Under the pieces are notes generated by a model that was not told the origin of the DNA, searched no databases, and saw nothing but the letters and a program-made list of their open reading frames with translations. A stretch of 24,508 nt of DNA from Chara braunii (Eukaryota; Streptophyta; Charophyceae; Charales; Characeae), in NCBI GenBank assembly GCA_003427395.1, contig BFEA01000287.1, forward strand, positions 917,746-942,253, written 5' to 3'. Made by a program: the position numbers and the translations under genes. Shown in pieces: positions 9,225 to 18,926 of this stretch (position 1 is the first letter of the stretch; each line of letters opens with the position of its first letter).

Positions 9225-9527
9225 ATGGTGCGGGTTGCGGGCCAAAAGCCCGCCTACCGCCCTCCTCTCAGAACCGAGGGAACAGACTTAGAGGGAAGAG
9301 GACAGAGAAAGAAGGCCCGAGACTCTCAAACCTCAGGGAAGGAACACTCAGACTCGCATGAGAGGGTCTTCGATCCTTCCGCACCTGAGGACCCCGTAAT
9401 GATGGCCAAACAGTACCGCAGCCCGGCAACCTCCAAAGTCAGTTGTCCATGTCCATCCTCCAATGGCCTCTCAAATTGCAGCACTAACCCCCTTCCTGTC
9501 CTGACTGATCTCCTCCCCGAGTCTTAA
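9225..9527 (+). CDS. Hypothetical 100-residue open frame
   Basis: Opens with ATG in CCATGGTGC, a reasonable plant-like start context, and is hydrophilic and charged (for example RGQRKKARDSQTSGKEHSDS). It has no zinc knuckle, membrane segment or other motif, and no neighbour gives a function. The length and GC-rich setting mean it could be chance. A gag-like leader of a retroelement was considered, but no primer-binding site or pol follows. Confidence 0.2.
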   Translation: MVRVAGQKPAYRPPLRTEGTDLEGRGQRKKARDSQTSGKEHSDSHERVFDPSAPEDPVMMAKQYRSPATSKVSCPCPSSNGLSNCSTNPLPVLTDLLPES

Positions 9528-11115
9528 CACCCTTCCTTGACCCAATCGCGGTTACACAGCGACCCGTAACATTTCACATTGACAAGTAGTGATACGTAGT
9601 TGCCCACAGTAGCAGCCCGCTTGCAATGCAGCCCACACGCTATCAACCAGCCTCCGTAGTCTACGCGCAGCAGGTAGCTGTAAACTGTGCCCTGTCATCG
9701 GCAGCCGCAACCGTGCTCAGTCAAATGTTGCGACGACCGTTTCTCCCCCAGCTTTCGATTATAGCCACAGCTCCCAGCGGCGGCCATTAGCAACTGCAGC
9801 AGCAGCAGCAGCAGTTTGCCCCGGGTTGACAGAATCAACAGCAGCTGTGCACTGCAGCCATCCTCGACCGAACCGGCAGGTCCTCAGCCCCCGTAGCTTA
9901 TTTCTCCCCCCTTTTCTGTCGCCCCTCTTAGTCCAGTTGCCGCCATACAGCGGGTCGTAGTGGCTAACAGTAGTCGTGGTGGTATTCAAGCACCACACCG
10001 CAGTAGCAATCGCCCGCAGTTGGCTGCGGTCATTAGACGCAGCAAGTTGCACACAGCACGCCGCTGATAACCTGTGCACGGTCGAGAGCAATAATAGCAG
10101 TGCATGCTAAAAAACAGCAACAACTGTTTCCGCCGGGCGGCCGAACACAGCAAAAGTTCCCAACAACGGTCAAAGGCGACAACAGTAGCGATACTGTGCG
10201 CCCGAATGCCGCAGACTGTAGCTTGCGTAGCAGCGTCCCGTGCCGAACACGTGGCAACCACTTACGAGCGATGCACAACACCCGGCCTCTCCTGCAGTGC
10301 AGTCACCTCTCTCTCCCTGCACCCCCTTTCTCTCTGGTAGTCTCCACAGTATAACTGCAGCTGGCCGTTGGTGCCGGCCAGGTTCGTACGAACCTGCTAT
10401 GGGTCACGGCGAGGACACGATCGAGGCAGCATTCAGCGCAACTTTGGCCCACAACACATTAGGTACGCACTCCCCTCCTTTCGACGCCCCTCTCACTTCT
10501 CTGCATCTCCGAAAACCCCCGGAATGGATCTGGGGCCGCCAAAAAGCGGCCTGCAGATGGCCGACCCCCGTCGGTCTTGCCTTCGCGTCCATCGCCCTAC
10601 CATGCCGGCCTCCCAGCTAGCTTCCTTGTCGCCAAGACTGACGATATAACTTGGTCCGCCCGGCCAAACCTTGTCACAGTGGCCTCCCCTCCTCACCCAA
10701 TCCCGTTAGAGCTAGAGTCGGGATCGCTACTCGCTCCTACACCTTTGCTTCCGTTCCCGTCCCCACCATAACCTGCGCATCCCTCTTTTGCACTAACTCC
10801 CCTTGCACCCACTTACTCGCCACCCTGACTTCACCGTTGAGCTCGCCCGCGACTAAACTTCCAACCCCCCTTTTTCTCGCGTGCGCAACAACCATAGACC
10901 GCGCGCGCTACCCCCCTTCCCCTCCGCGCCACGCCTGCTTCTCGCCGCGCCTGGCCCGTCTCTCTCACCTCCATTGTCGTCGGGTTGTCGTCAACACGGC
11001 GACGTTGCTGCCCAACCGTCCGCCCGAAATGCCTGCCAAAAAAAAAAGGAGGCAAAAATCTTTGGTCTGTCGGGCCGTCGCTCAATTTATGTGTGTCAAC
11101 TCTGCGCAGGGACTA
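9528..11115. other. GC-rich block, overlapping frames, no convincing gene
   Basis: Includes a (CAG)n run at about 9796-9816. Frames at 9759-10091 minus, 10240-10620 plus and 10651-11121 plus overlap other open frames on the same or opposite strand. They are rich in Ala, Pro, Arg and Ser. No motif or conserved repeat was recognised. On the minus strand TGTTACGGGTC begins at 9571 and resembles the start of a Ty3-type LTR, but no matching end or internal domain was found. Confidence 0.4.
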
Positions 11116-11416
11116 CACTAATCTTCTCTGTATCGCTCCAATTTTAACGGATGTCCCGAAGGACCCCGACCGTGGCAACGCCCGTCCACGCGGCTGTAGC
11201 CTTGCCCTACCTCGGCGCCCGAACCCGGCCCCTCTTTCGGGGTTGGTGTGTGTCGGCCTCGCGCGGGGTCCATGCAAATCTTGTCTGCATCATCCCACCC
11301 TTTCGCAAGTTTCCCAGCTCTCTTATCCGCCCCTACCCCCGTTCTTCGCCCGGGTTCGTCCCCGGTTTCCCCTATCCCTCCTCCTTTTCGTACCTCGCCT
11401 CTATACCGTTGACCCC

Positions 11417-11441
11417 GCCGATCTTTCCTATAAAGATCGGC
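11417..11441. repeat. 10-bp perfect hairpin containing a TATAAA
   Basis: GCCGATCTTT (11417-11426) pairs with AAAGATCGGC (11432-11441) across a CCTAT loop. TATAAA lies across the loop and right arm. It could be a promoter-type palindrome or a structured RNA; nothing downstream decides between them. Confidence 0.55.
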
Positions 11442-11551
11442 CTCTCGGGGCACCGACAACCTTTGCCGCGTCAGCACCCCGGTAATCTTTCGAGTTTCAT
11501 ACACCCTTAACCCGGTTCCCATCCAAGTTCACCCTCGAATGTCTCCTCTCC

Positions 11552-12181
11552 GTGGAGGTCGTGCGAATCCTCCTCATGCCACAGGCCTCCCTTCCCTTCG
11601 AAGGGATTCCTCCACTTCGTCTACCTCGGGCATGGTCCAGGCTGCGACCCCCGTCCGGGTTCACTCCCGGATCTACACAGGATACGCCCCCTTTTGCTTT
11701 CGCGCGTGCACCTGGCCAGACTCGCGCCCGGGTTCATTCGCCGATCTGGCCCACAATCTCCTTAGTGCCACGCCAGATTCGGCAGATATCCCGAAGGACT
11801 TTTCGGTCAGGCAACGCCACGTGCCATTTCGGCGTTCAAAGGGGCCCCGAGTCTCACTCCGCCTCGTTGGCGTACCACACAGATCTTCCAAAGATCTTGC
11901 CCTCCGCTGAGGACCTTGTCATTTTTCCTGGGCCGGGTTCAGGTCATCCATCGCCAGCCCCCTCCTCCGCGCCTGCCTCGTTTACGGTCGGGCCCAACCC
12001 CGGACTTGCACGCGCCAACCTGGCACAACAGCCATGCAGTCTTCGCTGCATCCTCCCGCGGTTGTCGGATACCCCGAACTTCACTCGTGGCAATTACCCC
12101 CGCCCCGGCTTGGACTCGGCCTGTAATTCAATAGTTTATGGTTGGGTCCCCCACTCCAAGGCCACGGTTCGACGACCCTGA
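11552..12181 (+). CDS. Hypothetical 209-residue proline-rich open frame
   Basis: Second longest open frame in the window, within a 3.5-kb GC-rich block. The product would be rich in Pro, Ser, Arg and Ala, with no zinc finger, membrane span, catalytic motif or repeat. A shorter plus frame (11539-11910) and minus frames (11673-11891, and 12081-12521 at its end) overlap it, which is expected in stop-poor GC-rich DNA. It could be an eroded gag-like or regulatory protein, but chance is at least as likely. Confidence 0.2.
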   Translation: MEVVRILLMPQASLPFEGIPPLRLPRAWSRLRPPSGFTPGSTQDTPPFAFARAPGQTRARVHSPIWPTISLVPRQIRQISRRTFRSGNATCHFGVQRGPESHSASLAYHTDLPKILPSAEDLVIFPGPGSGHPSPAPSSAPASFTVGPNPGLARANLAQQPCSLRCILPRLSDTPNFTRGNYPRPGLDSACNSIVYGWVPHSKATVRRP

Positions 12182-12423
12182 CTCGGGACCGGTGTCGGAA
12201 CCTTAACATGATCCATAAAATAAGGGCGGGGAACAAAACGGCGACATAAATTAAGGTAAAGCCCCAAAACGGAGGGAATACCACCAACTTATCGGGCCGC
12301 GCGCAGAACCCCGCTGACGCCCCCTTCGGCCCTACAGCGCGGGCCCGTAATCGGGCCCCCTCAGCAAGACAAAAGAGGGATAGTCCCACGAGACCCTCAA
12401 CCCCTTCGCTCCTCGCTGCTCCG

Positions 12424-12863
12424 TTGCCATCGCGCCGCCATCCGCTGGCCTCGAACCTCGAACCTCCGTCGCACGAACCCGCCATTGTAACTGATAGGGC
12501 TGAGCCCAAGCCTGTGATCAACAGGCGCGACTTCCCATATAAGGCGGTGCCGCGCGGTGATCCGGCCAGGATACTGCCCAGTCACCCTTTCTACCCACAT
12601 CTGTGCCCCCGACCCCTAAGTATCCGCGTCAGTCTACCACCCCGCGCCGCGGCCGTCCCATGCGTCTACCGGCGCGCCAGCCCTACCCTCGGTCACGCGC
12701 ACCTATCAAGAACAAACTTTCATTCCCTAACCAAGGTCGTAACACGGTCCAGGTCGGTTGGCTACCCCGGCCGCCCATTCAATTAGAAAAATCACACGCG
12801 CGCCTTAAATATTGCGCGCCCACCTACTCCCTACCGGGACAACCTTTGCCTACGTGCGGGTGA
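12424..12863 (+). other. Two overlapping basic open frames
   Basis: Frames 12424-12786 and 12603-12863 overlap in different phases. The second is basic (for example TPRRGRPMRLPARQPYPRSR) and ends near the sharp drop in GC content at about 12880. There are no motifs. A TATA-like CATATAAGG lies at about 12537. I cannot support a gene. Confidence 0.2.
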
Positions 12864-12933
12864 CCCTCTCATTTTTCCGCGCGGGCACTCAGAATCTAGG
12901 TTAACCGAGCCTTTCTGTCACTTGCAAAAACCA

Positions 12934-12962
12934 GCGCGAATACCCTTGTAAGGGTATCGCGC
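12934..12962. repeat. Strong hairpin at the edge of the GC-rich block
   Basis: GCGCGA (12934-12939) pairs with TCGCGC (12957-12962), then after one bulged A, TACCCTT pairs with AAGGGTA. This is 13 pairs with almost no loop. It sits where GC-rich DNA gives way to the AT-rich half, so it may mark an element end or a terminator-like fold. Confidence 0.55.
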
Positions 12963-13665
12963 CAACAACGCTGTGGAATCATGTAGGAGTTCAGGTGTCA
13001 GTGGGGTTAGGGGGAATGGGGGTAGTGCTCGATCGCTGCCTGTGATTCAGGTGGGAAGGATCTGCTTTGTTTCAATGGCCAACCGAGATCCAGACGTTGT
13101 GTATGGATATTGCTTAATTGGTCTTGTGTTGAGTTAGAGGGTTTGGACATGTGTTATTCCATATTGGTGGGGTGGGGATGAAAAAAATTGTTGCATATTG
13201 AGGTCAGTATTTGTAGCTGTGTTGTCTGTATTTGGGGGGGCCAACGTGTTCTAGTTCTGTCGTCATTTGAGCTTGGGGTTTGAACCTGACCGTTACGCAG
13301 TGGGTTTCCTTACTTAATTATTAGCGGGTTTAGTTGTGTTTTTTTTTTTTGTGGTAGGGTGGGATTTTCTTTGAGGGCAAGCCATCACGGGTGTTTCGTT
13401 GTTTGTAGTGGCCTCGTTTGTCGGGTTGTCTTATAGGTAAGTCCTCAGAGTTTTTTTTTTTTTTTTTTTTTTTTTGGTATCAGTAGTATGTCGTGTGGTG
13501 CTTGACTGTGTAGTGTTGTTGTGTCACTTCGTTTTCTTTCACATTTTTTTGATTTTTTATTTTTCGAGTCATTGGGTTTTGTTTTCTTAGCTCTAGCGTT
13601 TTTTCATTGTTTGTAGCGTTTTGGGTCCAGTCTGGTGTGTGGATGTGTCTTTTTTTTGTGATATT
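12963..13665. other. G/T-rich DNA, no supported gene
   Basis: Contains T-runs, the longest at 13451-13475, and no frame with a motif. It ends at family 1 copy D. Confidence 0.4.
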
Positions 13666-13676
13666 CAGGGTCATCA

Positions 13677-13722
13677 GCCCGTACGTACGGAGGTCCCCAG
13701 GCAGACCTCCGTACGTACGGGC
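13677..13722. repeat. Perfect 19-bp inverted repeat in family 1 copy D
   Basis: Positions 13677-13695 (GCCCGTACGTACGGAGGTC) are exactly complementary to 13704-13722, with an 8-nt loop. Related but imperfect hairpins occur at the same place in copy C (about 18821-18864), copy E (about 23583-23625) and a decayed form in copy B (about 17934-17965). It is a conserved subterminal structure. Confidence 0.85.
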
Positions 13723-14332
13723 GTTCGGGGTCCCGTACCGGGTCCAGACCTGACGACGTTCACCCCCCGCCAAAAATTATTTCGGGGCCTAAAAATAATT
13801 ATTTTTTTCTGAATGTTTTTTTGTGAGTTCTCTATGCCGCGAGGCACATTCATCTAAAGTTTCAAGTCATTTGGCTAAGCCCAATAAGAATTAAAAATCG
13901 CCAAAGATGGCAGTGTCAAAACGTGCTCGCCCACATATTTTTTCACTTTTTGCTTTTTGTTTTCACTTTAGTTCGGGGTCTAAACAATTTTATTATTTTT
14001 TGAAATTTCTTAAGTGGGTTTTGTATTATGTGAAGTACACATATGTAAATTTTCAGGGCATTTATCTATGCCAAAAAAAAATGAAAAATCGCCAAAGATG
14101 GCGATGTCGAAAACATGCTCGCGCACTCACTAAATTTAGCTCTCTTTTTATTTTTATTTATTTTTATTATTAGTATTTATTTTTTGTATTTTATTTTTAT
14201 TTCAAATTTGGTAAGGAATTCGGATGTAATGCTAAGGAAAATCTTATTTAGTTTATTTTTCTCCATAACATATCTTTTTTTCATATTTTTGTAATGACTT
14301 TTGTTTGTTTGTTTTTGTTTTTTTTTTGGGGC

Positions 14333-14395
14333 CGTTCGGGTTCGGACGTTCGGGTTCGGACGTTCGGGTTCGGACGTTCGGGTTCGGACGTTCGG
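14333..14395. repeat. 14-bp minisatellite (CGTTCGGGTTCGGA)n
   Basis: About four direct copies of CGTTCGGGTTCGGA occur inside the head of family 1 copy D. Other copies have only one or two GTTCGG units, so the repeat expanded locally. Confidence 0.8.
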
Positions 14396-14420
14396 CCCGT
14401 CCCGAACGCCGATTACCTTG

Positions 14421-15420
14421 GTGACATTTTTGAAGATTTGTGTCAGTAGTTTGTTTTTTTTATATCGTACTGAGCGGTGGGGGGTGTTTTCTAAGATTTT
14501 CCTACTTGGGGGGGATTTTTTTTTGCGCGAGTTTTTTATTTTTTGATACCATGGTGGTTGTTGCAGGATATGGGTGTGCTGTCGATGTTCTTTTTTTGCG
14601 GTATCTTGGGTGGGAGTTGTTTTGCATATTGTGGGCGTTTGCTCGTAAAAGGGGGGTAAGGGTATGCTTATGGGTGTATGGTAGAGGTAAAGTTTACTGT
14701 TGTCTATGTTAGGTGGGAAATTTTGATTGTTTCGTGTTTTGGTGAGATTATTTTTGTTTATTGGCGAGTTAAGTGAGGCTTCTGTTTTACAATGTGTGCT
14801 TCCTTTTCTGCGTGTATCTCTAATTTTTATTTTTGGGCGAAGGTTTGTGTCTGAAGATATCTTGTAGGCAGTTATGCATTTTAATATTTTTATGTGTATG
14901 TATGTGTGTGTGTGTGTGTGTATGTGTGTGTGTATGTGTGTGTGTGTGTGTGTGTTTGTGTGTGTGCCTGTGTGTGTGTGCATGTGAAAGTAAGATGCGA
15001 CGGAGATCGGGTGCATGTTTTTGAATTTTGATGAATATATGCTCTCTGGCGAGAGTTTACGAGCAGTTGCATTTTATCCGGAGTAATCCAGTTTTTTGTT
15101 TTTATGCACATGAGTAGTCGGTCGGAGGTTCGAGGTGGTGGGTGTTTTTTTTTTGTGAGAATGTAGATTGAGAAAATGTGTCTGCCATCTCGTATTAAGC
15201 ATACCGATATGACTCATTGTGTGGTACTGTATATCGTATATAGCGAAATGATAAATGCACAAAGTTATAAACTGCTGTTATGTTTAAGTCATGATGCATG
15301 CGCGGTATATTAGCGCTCGAATCTGGCTGATGAGATATATATCATTGTAAATCATTAGACTCAACATAAATATAAGAATATATTATATATTACTTTTTTT
15401 TTTTTTTTTTTTTTTTTGAG
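14421..15420. other. Gene-free DNA with (TG)n and T-tract
   Basis: Includes a (TG)n microsatellite at about 14891-14983 with TATG interruptions and a T-tract at 15391-15417. The long minus frame 14177-15016 is read through the (CA)n strand and the MITE, and is not a gene. Confidence 0.6.
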
Positions 15421-16373
15421 GGGGGGCTTCTTGAAAAATTATTAGGATCAGTAATGAATATCCAACAGATCTTAACAATATTTATGTATTTTTAAACTAG
15501 GGCATCATTTGATTGTACCATGAGAGAAATCAAGAGTCAACTCTTTTTCTTGAAGTAGATAAAAAAATTCATTTCTGCTAGGCAATGTGCGTATCAATCA
15601 CTCATCGGCGTTTTGTTTGCTTAATTGAAGAAGGAACTAGTAATTTACTGTTTCGTTTTTTTTAGGAGAAATATGTATATAAGTGAGATAATTTTAAGGG
15701 TCCCCACCGTATAGCTGTTAGAACGAATAATACTTTTCTAGAAGTGTGAGACAAATTTCGGAAAGGAGTTTGGACGAAACGTACCTTTAAAGGTGGTGTA
15801 CAATATTTATCATAAGATGATCCCGGACTCAGCTTAAGGAATTAAAGAAACTTTATGCTTCGTCTTGTCATCATGTGTTCTTGCGTGCTTGTGGCGTAAG
15901 TACTAAGAATTCTACTTTTTATCCATCATAACCATTATGAGATATAGGTGAGGTTTCAAACAATATAGACATATTAGTAATCCAATATATCAGTTATTAC
16001 GAACCCAATAAAGTGTATCTACCTATCAACACTCTGAAGAAATAGAAGGAAGGAAAAAAAAAGGAGACGAATGAGTTGATCGGATTAGGTCAGTGTCATA
16101 GCATGGTACTTTACGTAGATGCGCTACGTATATCTGTCTTTTCGTTAGTTTTTTTTTGCGTAAGATATAATAAAATGTGACCGACTAACCAATCTGTTAA
16201 TGCAAGCGATCCGAAAGGGATGATCATAGAAAGTGAAATTCGTAACGCAGTGATCACGTGTAATTATGAAAAGTAGAGGTATTAGCCAGGGATGGACGAA
16301 TGCTGGGAAAAGTAATGTGTTGCTAAGCGTCAAAGGTCTCGGATGAGTTTTATACCATAAGTTTATACTTTTA
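15421..16373. other. AT-rich DNA, nothing recognised
   Basis: Unique-looking AT-rich sequence with no long frame and no copy of the repeat families. Confidence 0.45.
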
Positions 16374-17157
16374 TGCAGGGTTACCTACGTTCGGGACAGG
16401 CCGAATGCCCGAACCCGAACACCAGAATGTACAGGACCCCTTCGGAAGGCGTTCGGCCGTTTGGGCCGAACGCGGACAAAAAAAAAAAAAAAAAAAACAT
16501 AAATAAATAAATTTTCAAAAACTTTCGAAAAAACAATGTGTTATGCTGAAAAATAAACTAAACAACATTTGCCTGGGCACTATATCCAAATTCTTTACCA
16601 AATTTGAATTAAAAATCAAATACAAAAAATAAACACTATAATAAAAATAAGAAAAAATAGAAAGAGAATTAAAATGAGTGAGTGTGCCAGCACCTTTTCG
16701 ACACCGCCATGTTTGCCGATTCTTAATTACTTTTTGGCATTGACAAATGCCTTGACAATTTACAGATATGTAGTTTACATAATTAATAACTAATTGTTTT
16801 TTTTTCAAAAAATAATAAAATCTTTTAGGCCCCAAAATAAAGTAAAAACAAAAAGTTAAAAGTGAAAAAAAAAACAAAATAGCGAGTGGGCGAGCACGTT
16901 TTGACACCCCCATATTTGACGATTTTTAATGTTTTTTTGGATTAGCAGAATGACTTCAAAATTTATAGTCGTGTACGTTACATCATAGAGAACTCACACA
17001 AAAACATTTAGAAAAAAAAAAACTTATTTTTAGGCCCCGAAATATTTTTTGGCGGGGGCCAAACCCGGAGGTGTTCGGCCCCCGAACGGGACCCCGAACG
17101 CCCGAACGTTCGGGGCCAGCCCGGGGCCCCCCGAACGTTCGGTCAAGAAACCCTGTA
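16374..17157 (+). mobile_element. Family 1 MITE-like element, copy A
   Basis: Starts TGCAGGGTTACC at 16374 and ends AAACCCTGTA at 17157, so the outermost bases form an inverted repeat next to TA. The head at 16435-16475 forms a hairpin (CGTTCGGCC with GGCCGAACG). After the A-tract come the core (GTTATGCTGAAAAATAAACT at about 16540), two internal units with GCCAGCACCTTTTCGACACC and GCGAGCACGTTTTGACACC, and the GGCGGGGGCC segment. Its right end and the start of copy B share one 12-bp (TA)n run. It is non-coding; the minus frame 16515-16913 is low-complexity. Confidence 0.8.
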
Positions 17158-17167
17158 TATATATATA
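17156..17167. repeat. (TA)6 shared by two family 1 elements
   Basis: ACCCTG, then TATATATATATA, then CAGGGTAACC. Two elements in the same orientation abut a single (TA) run, as expected if both inserted into one TA microsatellite. Confidence 0.85.
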
Positions 17168-17257
17168 CAGGGTAACCCGCGTTCAGAATGGGCCGAATGC
17201 CCGAACGTATGGGACCCCTTGGGGATGCGGTTGATCGTTCAGGCCGAACACAGACCC

Positions 17258-17320
<63 letters not shown>

Positions 17321-17975
17321 CAAAAAAAAAAAAAAAAAAAAAAAAATCAACAAAAAAAAAAAAAAAAACAAAAAGATATAGATAAAATTAAATTAAACAA
17401 GATTTGCCTGAGCATTACATCCGAATTCCTTACCAAATTTGAATTAAAGATGAAATACGGAAAATAAATACTAATAATAAAAATAAATAGAAATAAAAAG
17501 AGAATTAAATTTAGTGAGTTCGCGAGCATGTTTTCGACACCGTCATCTTTGGCGATTTTTCATTTTTTTTTGGCATAGCTAAATGCCCTGAAATTTCACA
17601 GATGTGTACTTCACATAATACAAAACCCACTAAAAAAGTTTAAAAAAACAATAAAATTGTTTAGACCCCGAACTACAATGAGAACAAAAAGTAAAAAGTG
17701 AAAAACAACGTGGGCGAGCACGCTTTGACACCGCCATCCTTGGCGATTGTTTATTCATGTTTGGCTAAGCCAAATGACTTGAAAATTTATAGGCATGTAC
17801 CTCACGTCATAGAGAACCTTTAAAAAATAATTCAGAGAAAACAAAATATTTTTAGGCCCCGAAATAATTTTTGGCGGGGGCCGAACGCCATCGGGTTCGG
17901 GCCCTGTACGGAACCCCGAACGCTCGAATGTACAGAGGTCCGCCTGAGGCCCTCCGTACGTACGGGCTGGTAACC

Positions 17976-17978
<3 letters not shown>
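17168..17978 (+). mobile_element. Family 1 MITE-like element, copy B
   Basis: A full-length example (811 bp) flanked by (TA)n on both sides. Ends are CAGGGTAACCCGCG and CGGGCTGGTAACCGTG. The internal A-tract is greatly expanded (17259-17370, interrupted by CCC and single bases). Then follow AAATTAAACAAGATTTGCC (shared core), two internal units with GCGAGCATGTTTTCGACACC and GCGAGCACGCTTTGACACC, and GGCGGGGGCCGAACGCC. There is no coding capacity. Confidence 0.85.

Positions 17979-18008
<30 letters not shown>
17979..18008. repeat. (TA)n microsatellite
   Basis: A TA run of about 28 bp between family 1 copy B and a family 2 element. Confidence 0.95.
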
Positions 18009-18009
<1 letters not shown>

Positions 18010-18013
<4 letters not shown>

Positions 18014-18232
18014 ATTATTATTTTTTTAAGTTTTTCTTTTAAATTTGGTAAAGAATTTCGATGTGATCCTCAGGCAAACGTCGTTCAGTTTATTTTTTCG
18101 CATAACATAGTTTTTTTTTGGATGTTTTGGAATTTTTTTTTTTTTTTTTTTGGCTGGGATCTTTCCTAGTCCTTGCACAGGCGGGCCGCCCGGGGAAATA
18201 GGGTGACCCAGGCGGTCCGGCTGGTAGCCTAG
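18010..18232 (-). mobile_element. Family 2 MITE-like element
   Basis: Read on the minus strand: TAGGCTACCAGCCGG, the head hairpin (GGGCCGCCC on the plus strand at 18182-18190 against the GGCGGTCC arm near 18211), CAAGGACTAGGAAAG, an A-tract, then the tail TATGTTATGCG...AATAAACTGAACGACG...TTACCAAATTT. It adjoins (TA)n at its tail end. Length is about 220 bp, with no coding frame. Confidence 0.75.
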
Positions 18233-18330
18233 AATAAATCTCCAAAAAACCTACGTTATGTAGAAAACTAAATTGAACAACTTTTGCCTTGGGTTCCATC
18301 GAAATTCTTTATCAAATTGAAATTCTTTAT
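18233..18330 (+). mobile_element. Partial family 2 tail
   Basis: AACCTACGTTATGTAG...TTGAACAACTTTTGCC...CATCGAAATTC...ATCAAATTGAAA is the shared tail in plus orientation, with no head of its own. Together with the preceding minus copy it makes a tail-head-tail arrangement, either two insertions or a rearranged copy. Confidence 0.6.
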
Positions 18331-18335
18331 ACATA

Positions 18336-18870
18336 CAGGGTAACCGGCGTTCGGAACGGGGCGAACGGCCGAACCGGAACGCCCGAACATATGGGACCCG
18401 TTGGGGATGCATTCGGTCGTTCGGGCCGAACGCGAACCAAAAAAAAAAAAAAAAAAAANTTTTTTTTTTTGCATAGCTAAATGCCCTGAAAATTTACAGA
18501 TGTGTACTTCACATAATACAAAACCCACTGAAAAATTTTCAAAAAATAATAAATTTGTTTAGACCCCGAACTAAAGTGAAAACAAAAAGGAAAAACTGAA
18601 AAAGTACGTGGGGGAGCACATTTTGACACGGCTATTTTTGGCGATTTTTAATTCTTATTTGGCTTAGCGAAATAACTTGAAAATTTACAGACATGTACCT
18701 CACGTCATAGAAAACTCAGAAAAAATCATTTAGAAAAAACTAATTAGTTTTAGGATCCGCAATAATTTTTGGCGGGGGCCGAACGCCGTTGGGTATGGAC
18801 CCCTTACGGGACCCCGAACACCGGTACGTACGGAGGTCTACCCGGGGACCTCCGTACGTACGGGCTGGTG

Positions 18871-18875
<5 letters not shown>
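18336..18875 (+). mobile_element. Family 1 element, copy C, internally deleted
   Basis: Ends are CAGGGTAACCGGCG and GGGCTGGTGACCCT. The head A-tract runs into one N at 18459 and then a T-tract, and the sequence resumes at GCATAGCTAAATGCCC. Compared with copy B, the shared core and the start of the first internal unit are missing. The junction of A-tract, N and T-tract suggests either a homopolymer-mediated deletion or an assembly join. The right-end TACGTACG hairpin is present at 18821-18864. Confidence 0.75.
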
Positions 18876-18906
<31 letters not shown>

Positions 18907-18926
18907 TAGATAGATAGATATATATA
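18871..18926. repeat. (TA)n with (TAGA)n
   Basis: A TA run followed by four TAGA units and more TA, directly at the right end of copy C. Confidence 0.9.

Larger units (their letters stand above)
13666..14420 (-). mobile_element. Family 1 MITE-like element, copy D
   Basis: The left end reads CAGGGTCATCAGCCCG and the right end CCCGAACGCCGATTACCTTG, inverted and diverged versions of the ends TACAGGGTAACC and GGTGACCCTGTA seen in the other copies. Order in family orientation: GC-rich GTTCGG head, A-tract, shared tail core, two units carrying GCGAGCACGTTTTGACACCGCCA-like sequence, then GGCGGGGGCCGAACGCC and the TACGTACG hairpin. It lies in minus orientation and is about 755 bp long. Two features here are extra: a perfect 19-bp hairpin and a 14-bp minisatellite. 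No transposase is encoded, so it is non-autonomous. Confidence 0.75.

Noticed and set aside
10651-11121. 156-residue Pro-rich open frame
   Set aside because: Overlapping open frames on both strands and no motif; explained by stop-poor GC-rich sequence.
14177-15016. 279-residue minus-strand open frame
   Set aside because: Its His/Thr start comes from the (CA)n strand, and the rest is AT-rich MITE sequence; no domain.
15327-15350. CTGATGAG on the plus strand
   Set aside because: An AT-repeat follows that can pair with itself, but no GAAA or cleavage site follows.
16515-16913. 132-residue minus frame similar to 13907-14173 in another MITE copy
   Set aside because: The shared start MGVSKRARP/MAVSKRARP reflects common repeat ancestry. 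The frame is low-complexity Phe/Tyr-rich and is broken in copies B, C and E.
17183-17467. Poly-lysine and poly-phenylalanine frames
   Set aside because: Homopolymer A/T translation.
18056-18073. CTGAGGA followed by GAAA on the minus strand in the family 2 tail, hammerhead-like
   Set aside because: Only about 7 nt lie between the two motifs, no stem II forms without using core bases, and other copies lack it.
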